From Diphasiastrum complanatum (taxonomy: Eukaryota > Streptophyta > Lycopodiopsida > Lycopodiales > Lycopodiaceae), in the NCBI GenBank assembly GCA_029204225.1, contig CM055111.1, positions 47,915,594 to 47,979,593 on the forward strand: a DNA stretch of 64,000 nt. The letters are read 5' to 3'. How positions within the stretch are numbered: the first letter of the stretch is position 1; every line of letters starts with the position of its first letter. Below are positions 48,296-57,723 of the stretch, piece by piece. Made by a program: the position numbers and the translations under genes. The notes beneath the pieces were generated by a model. That model worked only from the letters and a program-made list of their open reading frames with translations, was not told the DNA's origin and ran no database searches.

Positions 48296-48734
48296 CGCCT
48301 GTTGTCGAATTGAAAGTAGACATGTGTCATAAGTCCGTTGACCATGTGCGAAAATTTAATATAAATGGCACGAAAACCGAATATTTTTTTACCTTTTGCG
48401 TTCTCGAAATTCGCGACATATCGCTTTTGTGCATGCTCATTTCATATCTACATGTTTTCAGGACTGTATAACCAAATTCTGACGTATTTTATAAACATTA
48501 TGTCAGATTCAGGGATATACTTAGAAGCCTATTTCCTCCATAGGTCAACTCCAGTACATGCATTATACTGATCTTGTTCATTTCTTCCCAGCTTTTAGAC
48601 ATAGACTGGATAGAATGTTCACCAAATTGTTTGATCTTTTCAAAAGTAGTTCTATGTGTTCGTATTGCAACAAGAAATGTCAATTGGTTGAATATCAGAG
48701 TGGTTTCGTACTTTTTCTTTTAGTTCAGATCCCA

Positions 48735-49800
48735 GATGATGATGAGTTTCTTGTTGCTGACTCTCCTTTTGCACCCTCCTCTGTTCATCAGCCATTAGGG
48801 ATATCAGTCACTTTCTTATCGACACTCCTGATAAAGAAAGTGACTTCATTGATTTAAATACTGATGTTCTCCGGGATTCTTTCACTGGCCAAAATACATC
48901 TGATGATGAATCCAAATCTATGGAGGATTCGAAATGTCTTTTCAATTTGCTTGTATATTATATTAATGACAATGTATATTTTACTACTGCTGATTTATGT
49001 AAATTATTTGACTATCGTGAGGACGAGGTTCTATGTTTATTATCCGGCACAATTTCCGAATTCTCCGACTTTGTAGATTTTGAGACAGATGACCTTGTTG
49101 TTGGTATTGATTTTGATGATGAGGAGGGTCTTATGACCGGTGAAGAATGCCTGAATAAGCCTTTATCAAATATAGCTGAGGATGGGTGAGGCAGACCATC
49201 CGATGAAGAATTCACGGCATTTCAATCCCAGATGGGCTTCCTTCGTCCATCATTAATGCATTTCACTGATGATTCCACTTCAATACATGGTCATTATATT
49301 GATCATCCTGATCTGGTTGCTGCTGATGATGAAGAATGTGTAAGTGTTTAATCTTCCTTGCATTTGAATGTTTTCAATCACTGAATGTATTTTCGCTAAC
49401 ATATTTCCTATTGCAAAATGCTCTCATAATAGATGATTTTTCTGTGAGACGAGGTGGTTTCAGACAACACGCATCCTTGTTCCAGAGGGACAGTGGACTG
49501 GGCCACTATCTTCGGCATTTCTTGAAGAGTGAGATCTGTATTGCTCATTCCAAGCTGAGCCCAGTCGGGGAGAGTCTTATAATGGCAGTTAAAGCTTTAT
49601 CATTTTATTTAGGAGGACATAAATTTGTTAAGACAAATAAGATCATTTTTGTCAAAAGATCTTATGTTTTGAACATTTTAGGCTTTACTGATGGGAATGT
49701 TCCTTTAAGGAGATCCCATTATTCATTGTATTCCACTTATATTGAGCTTAGTGGAAATAAGGATAATGCACATCTATTAGATGCATACGCTAGCAGATAA
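48735..49800 (+). pseudogene. element gene 3: acidic, unrecognised, spliced
   Basis: The sequence opens after an acceptor-like TTCTTTTAGTTCAG at ~48734 (IPDDDEFLVADSPFAP) and shifts frame near 48798. It continues (FLIDTPDKESDFIDLNTDV, YINDNVYFTTADLCKLFDYR) to a TGA at 49187, reads on to TGT|GTAAGTG at 49340, and resumes at ~49433 with DFSVRRGGFRQHASLFQRDS and SLIMAVKALSFYLGGHKFVK, ending TAA at 49798-49800. The first half is strongly acidic and the second neutral to basic. Intron phases do not quite match (one base off), so another small indel is likely. Upstream exons before 48735 are probable (FRHRLDRMFTKLFDLF in 48.6 kb) but not resolved. No known domain is recognised. Confidence 0.5.
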
Positions 49801-50769
49801 TTTCTTTAGTTTAAATATTGTTGCATATGCTTCCCTACTAATACCTACAAAATCACAAGCACCCTGAACTATAGTCTTATCTAAAATATTTTGAATGTCC
49901 ACCATCAAAGACTCTGCTATTTTAAACTTTACATTTGAAATCCTATTGTTCATCATGATACGCTCAATGGATTTGCAAGTCAATATTGTGCCCAATGACA
50001 TTCCTAGTGAAGCATTGTCTTTAATATTCCGAGGAGCTACTAATGCAGATCTGCAAAAAAAAATAGATAGTTAGCAGAATATCACCATAGCTGAAATTAA
50101 AATCCAAATGTCATTGAAAAACTTACAAAATTTAGAATATGCTTACTTGAATGCACAGATCCTTCTATTTCGATAACCTCCTTTTGAAAGCGTTTGAATA
50201 TCCTTGCAACTTTGTCGCTTTCGCTTCTTACTTTCAGCCTTCTTCTTTACTAAATCCACATCCTTCAGTAATTGCAAGTTTTCAATACGAATAGACTGTA
50301 AGACTGATTGCATTTGCTCTATTTTTGATTTGATATTGATTGCTATCTTCTATAATGATTCATGATTTTTTTTAAGTTGTTCATTTTCTTCTAACGTCTT
50401 TTGGAGATGACAATCTCTATTCTGACAATAAGAGGATATCCGAATTAACTCACCTTCTAAAAAGTGAACTTTATTCATATAAAGTTGTTTTCCATGGTTT
50501 TGCAATCTTTCACAATATCCTAGTAATCCACTATGCCCATTGCATATCCATGTAACTAAATGAGTTATTGAAGAGAATGTGGGATGTGTCAAAGTGCTTG
50601 GATCTTGTGGATATAATGTTCCATCTGTCCACAAATCCACGTTTTTCTTTCCTTCTGCCCTGTAACGAGAACGATCTTCAGTAGATATTTGAACTCCTTT
50701 GCCTCCTCTTCTCTGCAAAGGTGCCAAATCAACAGGGATATCCACATGTAGATGATATAATGTCATCAT
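49777..50769 (-). pseudogene. element gene 4: coiled-coil protein with NLS, spliced, unrecognised
   Basis: Exon 1 (50769-50147) starts at ATG and ends AA|GTAAGC; exon 2 (50050-49777) follows TTTTTTGCAG and completes the codon in phase 2, giving ~298 codons. The N-terminal part (VDLWTDGTLYPQDPSTLTHP, ITHLVTWICNGHSGLLGYC) is unrecognised. Residues ~100-185 predict coiled coil (KTLEENEQLKKNHESL, SKIEQMQSVLQSI), then a nuclear-localisation-like KKKAESKKRKR and a C-terminal domain with CKSIERIMMNNRISNVKFKI. One TAG (50352) interrupts exon 1; otherwise intact. Its last 24 bp overlap the end of gene 3 on the other strand. Confidence 0.6.
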
Positions 50770-50898
50770 AAAAAAAAAATAGAGTAATCACTTGCATCAA
50801 AGTACTATGACCAGATTCTATGAAGCAAAACAAAATACTCATCTTTGATTATATTATATACTATGTACGATCAATCCAATCTCCATGCTTGTATGCTT

Positions 50899-51034
50899 GA
50901 TTCAAATTTGGAAATGCCGCTCATTTTTTCATTCCAATAGGTAGTTGGCGCTCATATTTCCATTCTTGTGGAAGGAATGCATATGTAAACATTTTGCAAT
51001 TTTTTCTGATTCAAATTTGGGGATGGCGGTCATA
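50899..51034 (-). repeat. subterminal repeats at the right end of the element
   Basis: GATTCAAATTTGGAAATGCC (50899) and GATTCAAATTTGGGGATGGC (51009) share a 26-bp unit ending in a CGSTCAT word. They lie between gene 4 and the right terminus. Subterminal repeats are common transposase-binding sites in DNA transposons; the role here is inferred. Confidence 0.4.
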
Positions 51035-51259
51035 TTCTAGATCCAGTGAAAATATTGTCCTTTTCGTAACCAATGGAGGGAATATTTTTGAATTTAGTCA
51101 AGTTATACTGCGAACTATTAACAGTTCTTAACTGTGACTATAGACACTGTGGTTAGATCATTGAGAGTTGGGGAGGCCTTGGGAGTGGTGTGGGCAAGCA
51201 AACAAACAATATTGTTTTATTTATTTTGATATTTTTGTATATCCTACATGGCATTTCTT

Positions 51260-51294
51260 AAAGGGTCTTTTTGATATTAAGAACTCCTCTAATG
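51260..51294 (-). repeat. right terminal inverted repeat of the four-gene element
   Basis: AAAGGGTCTTTTTGATATTA continues to CTCCTCTAATG and is the reverse complement of 44010-44044 with one mismatch. Bases outside (CCTGCAACAG) do not match the left flank. Confidence 0.85.
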
Positions 51295-52419
51295 CCTGCA
51301 ACAGATTAGGGGAGGATAATGTTAGCAGATTTCGGAGAATCCCCAGATGTCAAGCCAAGTTGAAGACACAAAATATCTCTCACCCATGACCGAGGAGGTC
51401 TCAGAAGGAGGAGAGCAGAAGAAGTTGAGAGCCGAGCATGAGAGCCGAGAAATTACTAGCTAGAATGACAGTAAAATATCTATGTGAGCCTACATGGTGT
51501 ATCCCAGAGAAGGAACGACCATGTAGGAGGTAGCAATATTTCCTAGGCATTGTAAATAAATGTAGACCCCCCTTAAATTAGTTAGAGTGAGCCACCTTTT
51601 GATGGCGACCTTTAGTGAAAGGGCAAATTCCACATGTAATTTCTAATTTGGTGGAATTGCCACTTGGGCTCTACATGGGCAGCCTTCTTGCTTATTTAAG
51701 GGCCCCCCTCTCTTGTGAGGGAGCTTTGAATGTATTATCAAATTCTCTTGAGCAAATAAAGAGGATCCTCCACGAGTTCTTGATGATTGCTAAGCTCCTT
51801 GTTAATGGCAATGTTCTTGAGTGAAGTTTCTATGAGCATGCTACTGTGGATTAACTAGGTTCTTGCTTTCTTGTCTCTTGCTTAGTTACGGATTAGGATT
51901 CATTTTCTTGCTTGTGAAATAAGGTAGAAATCAGCATTCAAGTAAACTAAATAGGCTGGTTTGTGGTGTAGATCTTGCATACTTTCTTACAGTCCAGTTC
52001 TTGATTGTTCTTGAGTAATCTAAGCTTCAAGAAATGAGTGTTTCTTGATTCTTAGACTGTTAAAATGCTGTAAGGAATCTAGTTTTTTCTTGTTTCAGTA
52101 GTTAATCTTGTTCTTGATTGTTTTTTGAATTGGTAGATAGTGGTAGGATTGCTCCCCGTTCCAGAACGTTGATCCTCTTGAGGTATATCTGGTTAAATGG
52201 CTGGTTTATGCACGTAGCTGAGTATCGGAACCGCGACTCCCACTGACAGGCTATGAAATACATGTTGCAATCTAAGTAACACTGTTGTTTTGTAACTGTT
52301 CTAATAAGAAGAAGAACCATAAGAACCGTAACTACAGAAGAACGAAGAAGAAGTAAAAGAAATTCTAAAACCGTGTTCACAGATTCAGTGAATCTGTGAA
52401 CAGACAAAATCACAAAAAA
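51295..52419. other. LTR-like sequence, unassigned
   Basis: A TATA-like GCTTATTTAAGGGCCCCCC at ~51691 is followed by AATAAAGAGG at ~51756. A possible primer-site-like GAGTATCGGAACCGC near 52219 suggests an LTR of an unidentified element. I cannot define its borders. No protein gene is supported. Confidence 0.3.
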
Positions 52420-53100
52420 TCGAATATTTCAATTTCTACATGCAATTGCTTAAAAGTTGATATGCAATCTTGTAGCTACCACTTAGGCTTTTCTAATTCA
52501 AAAAAAAATTGACCAAATCCAATATGTGAAGTGTATAATTGGAATTGTAACCTAATTTGAGTTTTGATCTACAAAAGATCCAATCTACATATGCAAGAAA
52601 CTCAATCTTTGGGTAGAAGTTAATCATTAATGCTCTAGCATTGATATCTCCTCCAAATTCTTGATAAATGTGATTGCTTACTTCATAACCTAAAACACAA
52701 GAGCTCTGATACTATGTGAATAATTTCAGACCATTAAGATCCAAAATCATCCCTTTGATCTTTGGTTAGAAGACAACAAATCACCAACCTTGCCAATGTA
52801 GAAAAACCAACATCTATTCTATGAATGAGATGCAAACTCTAATAGATCTTGATCAAACATAAATCAAAACATGAAATGAAGTTTCTGTCCATACAAAAAT
52901 AGTAAGCTACTATTTTTCACACATGTGGATCCGATTATAACATTTAATGAGCATTCTACACACAAAATTGCAAGATATCACAAATATAGTGCACCAATGG
53001 CTAGATGAACCCAAGAGAACTCATGTATAAGCATGAAATGAGATGAGAGAGAGAGAGAATGCTTCTCCTCACACATGTGTATAGCTATATATAGTAGATC
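52420..53100 (-). mobile_element. copia LTR and leader fragment (family B)
   Basis: In minus orientation an LTR part (about 53100-52715) ends TTCACA and is followed by ATAGTATCAGAGCTC, a primer-binding site, and by ~280 bp of leader. The sequence matches 20.6-21.8 kb and 62.7-63.6 kb. Both ends are truncated. Confidence 0.75.
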
Positions 53101-53289
53101 CATGACACATTCTACAAAAATGGATTCAAAACACCTTTAAAAATGACCCTCCTTTGATGCTCTTGACTAGTTCCGAATTCCCGCTTTCCCTTTTGTGTTG
53201 TTGAAGCCCTTTGAGATCAAATTCTTGATCTTCCACTTGACCATCAAATTCATTGACTAAGATCTCCTTTACAAATCCTTTAGTTTATG

Positions 53290-54240
53290 TAAAACCATGA
53301 ATACCAATATTTACTTGCATAGCATCATCTACGGAAGAAGATTCTCCAAACGTGTGAGTAAAACAAAGAGTGTCACTTCCACTTGCTTACCTTTCTCTTG
53401 ATCGTCAAAGATATCAAATATATCAATATCTTCAGACCTGAACCTCTAAAAATTTTCTCTCTCAAACATATGATCTAGATCCAACAAGATCTCATCAATG
53501 TCTGATTTTGAATTTCCACAAAGGTTAGTGAAAACAATGCCACCATCATAAAGCAAAAGATAGATTCCAAACTTTTCATCGAACATGAAGTAGAGTAGGT
53601 GAAGATGAGTATCAAACCTAATAGATCCAGACTTCTTGAGTCCATAAGGAACCTCAATAAGCTCACCAATGAGATCTCCCTTGCCTTGTAGAAATTGCCT
53701 CTCGATTTGCTCCATGTAGTCTTCTCCAACCAACCTTTTTCCATCTCGATCATGAGTGATTAATTCATAATCATAGAATCCTTTGAGTTGATGAAGAGAT
53801 GTGAGATCCATGCCTTGGATCTTCCATTGCTCTTTCCTTCATAAGACTTCCTCTTAATGATTGCATCATAAGAAGTAGAAATCTCAAAAACATTAGAAGC
53901 CATGATAAAAATCATCAGTACCTTCAACATAAGGACGATTGAAGTACTCTCTTTTTTCAAACAAGAACTTCTATTAAATGTTTTAGGTAATGACTAATAT
54001 GATGATGATTATTTCTCACTATCATTCACAAGGACATCATTCAAAGTACACCCTACTTTGAACTCTTCAAATACTTCTCTTCTTCTTGAATTGTGTTTAC
54101 CTCCCTCACCAAGTCTCATGATGGAACCATTTGATCTACTCTCTTTATGAAAATATGTGACTCCACTTGATGCAAAAATGACTTTCTTGGACTCATCACA
54201 AAAGAATGTAGAAGAACCACCTTCTTCATGTATGCATTGT
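53290..54240 (-). pseudogene. unrecognised decayed coding segments
   Basis: Minus-strand frames connect into what looks like one broken gene. Pieces include EEGGSSTFFCDESKK and REVFEEFKVGCTLNDVLVND (before ~53.97 kb), MASNVFEISTSYDAIIKRKS, then GFYDYELITHDRDGKRLVGE and LLYDGGIVFTNLCGNSKSD to TAG at 53446. Codon-like composition and long readable stretches argue for former coding. Stops and at least one frameshift break it. I do not recognise the family. It abuts a family-B LTR fragment. Confidence 0.4.
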
Positions 54241-54319
54241 TGGATTTATCTTCTCTACTCTCTTAAATCCTATGTTAATCTACTTCCATTCATGTTGCTG
54301 TATTTTTACTTGTGTTGTC

Positions 54320-54520
54320 GCACAGTCTGCATATTTACATGTAAAATAAGACAGGCGAAAAATGCGGCAGTCACCACAATTTGCATATTTACACGTAAAA
54401 TAAGATAGGCGAAAAATGCGACAAAGTTTCACCTTTGTATTTTTTGCGAAGACATAAATGCCGAAGGTGCCCTACAATAGCCGAAGGTGCCCTTATAGAA
54501 AGGCGAAGGTACCTTGCAAA
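54320..54520. repeat. two short tandem duplications
   Basis: GCATATTTACATGTAAAATA followed by AGACAGGCGAAAAATGCG is repeated ~53 bp later (54328 and 54381). A GCCGAAGGTGCCCT unit recurs two to three times at 54460-54510. No gene is associated. Confidence 0.75.
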
Positions 54521-55552
54521 TCATTTTCTAAGGCATTGGACAGAGTGTTGCAATTTTCGCATTTTCACCAGCATGAAATTTAGCGAAGCCCGACGTTGCG
54601 GCCTCCTCACGCTCGTTCTATGCACTGTGCAATCAAATTGACAACAACAACAACCACCCACGATCTCCCACAGACAACACAACCACTTTTGTACCTTCTT
54701 CATCTGCACAGCTATAAAATTTATGTAGATATTGAATACCATCTTAGTATTTAAACAACAGAAGATAGAACTAAACATGATTTGTAATTCAGAGACAGAC
54801 ATTGTAGATGCCTTCGCGCATTGATTCTTTCTTTTAGATAGATTGTCAGTAATAGGTTCATAACCTTTACAAATTGTGATTAGCTTTGAGAAGCACACGG
54901 TCACGTCCGCTATTGTTTTGTGCTCGCCTGCAATATTGACTTGTATATTTCATTATACTTAATCTGATTACAAAACCTGCTGGGTTCTACGTTCAGATTT
55001 GTGTCAATACTGCAATGCTTTTCTATGTTTTGTCTGGCTGTCTGCTCTTCGCGACTAATTACTTGTCTATTTGTTGATCAATTCTTGACATGCCACTCCA
55101 TTGATTGTGCCAAAAATACAATCAAACTTATTATTGGACTTAGAAAAGACCACCTTTTTTTTATAAAGTGGACTAGATAAAAAAAAATTGGCCTTTCATT
55201 GGCCTCCAAATTCAATCTCATTTGTCATGTTGAAGTACTATTGTGCTTGAATTCTAATATTGTCATATGTGTATACAACAATTACATCTTTATCCAAAAG
55301 GGCCAATGCATTGTACGTCAAGATGCCACTCTAAAGAGGTGGATGTCTTTGTCAATGAGTGTATTCCACTCCAATGCTTTGCAATCTCTGCACACTCCAT
55401 GGTAGACAACACCCGTTGGGGTACCGGTGAGGGAACCAATGACATATGATCTCTCTTATAATGTGAGATCTTAGCAAAACATTAAAAAAAATATTTTTAC
55501 TATTTGTAGCAAAGATTCATTTGTAGCGTACACAAAGGATCATAGTAAAACT
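54521..55552. other. no supportable gene
   Basis: The open frames here are short and show no known motif or splice pattern. Confidence 0.4.
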
Positions 55553-55689
55553 TGTGAGAGATTTCAACTAGTTTAGTCAAGTTTGGTCATAATTTGTTTA
55601 TTTAACATTTTAGACTTAGAGATTAACATTTCAAAGTTATTTTAGTTCAAATGTTTTTGAATTACCATTTTTAGAAAGTGAGGGATGTT

Positions 55690-56771
55690 GTAAAACTGAG
55701 AATAGAGATAGAAAGAATCTTTGAATCAAGGTTTACCAATCTAGGAGACCTTGATGGTCTTCGACAACTCAAAATAGATTAAAACCACTAACATGCATTC
55801 GACATGCAAGCATATATGGCAACATGCAAGCAATCTGAAAAAATCAAGAGACATGCATGCAACATGCATGGACTAATACTTGCACATGCAAAAGTAAATT
55901 GCTAGCAAATTGTAAATTTGTTGACATGCGATTAATTGATCATACTTATGAAGCGATTGGATCTACCCAGCTATGGTGGACAACTAAGAAGATGAAGAGG
56001 ATGTGAGCAGAAAATTACAAAATACTCATGAAAGAAACTTGCTTCATTATCTAGAATGATAGTGTGTGTTGTAGGGAGCATTCTAGCATCATTAATCTTT
56101 GATATTGCTCCTTCAATTAGGCCAAATGGATCTCAAATACTTGTTGTCCACAAATTTCCAGCATGAAGAACATAACATTAGCAAGATACAATGAAAGAAA
56201 CAAGATCCAACTAAACACCATTCAAGAAACCATATGGAGAGCATAACACTATCATTAATGAGCAAGAAATCTACCACACAAGAGAGCAAAACACTATAGC
56301 ATATGTAAGAAATATCTCTCCATCAAAAGTGCACCCACTAGCAGGTCTCTTTTATAGATAAGAAACAAATAATATGTGATGTACATGGCTTCCAAGTGTC
56401 AAAGTACGTGTCCCACATGCTAAGTCTCAAGCATGCACTTTTATGCATGGGTTTTCACATTCTCTCTACATGCAATGAGTCTTTGCATGATTTGCCTTGG
56501 TCCACAGGTTTCCACACTAGGAAAAATGCACCCTCTTCTACATGCAAAATTGACAAAATTCCAACATTAAGCTAGAAGTATGTGAAATTGCCTCTAGGGG
56601 CCCATGTACGACTTGTTGGGCCTACTCAAGGCTAAAAACCTTAACAATAAATTATCTTATAATGTTTTACAGACTTGGAAAGTCTTTTTAAAACATTGAG
56701 AGAATACAATGTTGCATGGCGCCAGATTACATGGTGAAATTGATCCAAACTTAAACCATATCAAGGGAAAA
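55690..56771. mobile_element. unknown ~1.1-kb insert in the family B LTR
   Basis: Homology to the family B LTR stops at about 55690 (after GAAAGTGAGGGATGT) and resumes at about 56772 (AATGTAGGAGG). The insert carries no long frame. On the minus strand it has a TATA-like TCTATAAAAGAGAC, so it may be a solo LTR. ATGT on both sides may be a short target duplication. Borders are uncertain by a few bases. Confidence 0.45.
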
Positions 56772-56968
56772 TGTAGGAGGTCGCATTTGGATGATTCAAA
56801 TTTGAATATCTTGTTCATTGAATCTAGTCCACATTAATAGTAGGGTTTTTGTTATGGAGGGAAACCAAGATCATTAATGAGACATGGACCTGTTATAAAT
56901 AGATGTAAACTCATGGGAAGAGAAGCATTCTCTCTCTCATCTCATTTCATATTTATACATGAGTTCTC

Positions 56969-57705
56969 TGTTGAATTTCACACATGTGGACTGTCCACTA
57001 CATGTACTTGTGATCTCCTAAGGTTTGTAGATGCACCAAGATCAAGACTAGATTGAGATTCAAGATCAATTTTGAATCCTATGGCAAAAACACACTACTA
57101 CATGCATTCAATCACTTCCAACTCTCACTCACACGTGTGGGAAGTACTCAAAAAATAATCTAAGTAAAAACAAGCTGCTCTCCTCGAGTAGAGAGAGAAA
57201 ATGCATCATGAGCTCTCGGGTAGAGAGAGAAAGCTAGAAATCCAATAACTCACAAAATCCATGAAATCACCAAATCAATTGACTTCAAAATGAGGAGTAC
57301 AATGATACTAGTAGGTCCACGAGCTACCACTATGCTTAACTATGATTGGACCATATTTTGTCACCTCTTGATCCTATTGGATCATTGATCTATGCACCTC
57401 TTAATTCTATTGGACTATATTCAAGCACACCTCAATTTCCTATTGGACCTCACAAGGTTCCACCTCTAAATCCTATTGGACCTCTTGGAATTCATCAAAC
57501 AAAAATTTTACACTTGTCTACACTCTAATTAGCAAGTGTTTAGCCTCTTACTCTATTTTGGCTCAATAGTGGCATTACAAGTGGAAATGCATGATTTGCC
57601 ATCTATGCCAAATTTATTCCTATCAACATCCTACATCTAGATGCTTGATGTAAAAAACATAAGACCCCTATATCTAATATAGATAATCTTTTTCAATTCT
57701 TCACA
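56969..57705 (-). repeat. 3' LTR of copia element C
   Basis: 737 bp; the TG...CA ends are preserved. CTATTGGAYC-type words (CCTATTGGATC, TCTATTGGACT, CCTATTGGACC) recur within 57368-57482. CACACGTGTGG occurs near 57131. Confidence 0.95.
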
Positions 57706-57713
57706 CTCCTCCT
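57706..57713 (-). other. polypurine tract of copia element C
   Basis: On the minus strand AGGAGGAG lies directly before the 3' LTR, the same purine motif used by element A. Confidence 0.8.
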
Positions 57714-57723
57714 AAAAAATTAT

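Larger units (their letters stand above)
44010..51294. mobile_element. putative four-gene DNA element bounded by 35-bp inverted repeats
   Basis: Inverted termini (34/35 identical) enclose 7285 bp with four intron-bearing genes: plus 44478-45852, minus 47762-46048 (H3-Ulp1 fusion), plus ~48735-49800, minus 50769-49777. Genes 1/2 and 3/4 are convergent pairs, and genes 2/3 diverge from a G-box cluster. Flanking DNA on the left is retroelement debris. I see no transposase signature and no clear target-site duplication, so mobility is inferred from termini and gene packing. Introns rule out a retrocopy. All genes are inactivated. Confidence 0.6.

Noticed and set aside
48253-48571. Short plus-strand ORFs in the G-box region
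   Set aside because: They have no motif and lie where a divergent promoter or 5' exons are expected; not supportable as genes.
44010-51294. CACTA (EnSpm) assignment for the four-gene element
   Set aside because: Both termini read CATTAG, not CACTA, the 3-bp flanks (GGT and CCT) do not match, and no TNPD/TNP2-type transposase is seen.
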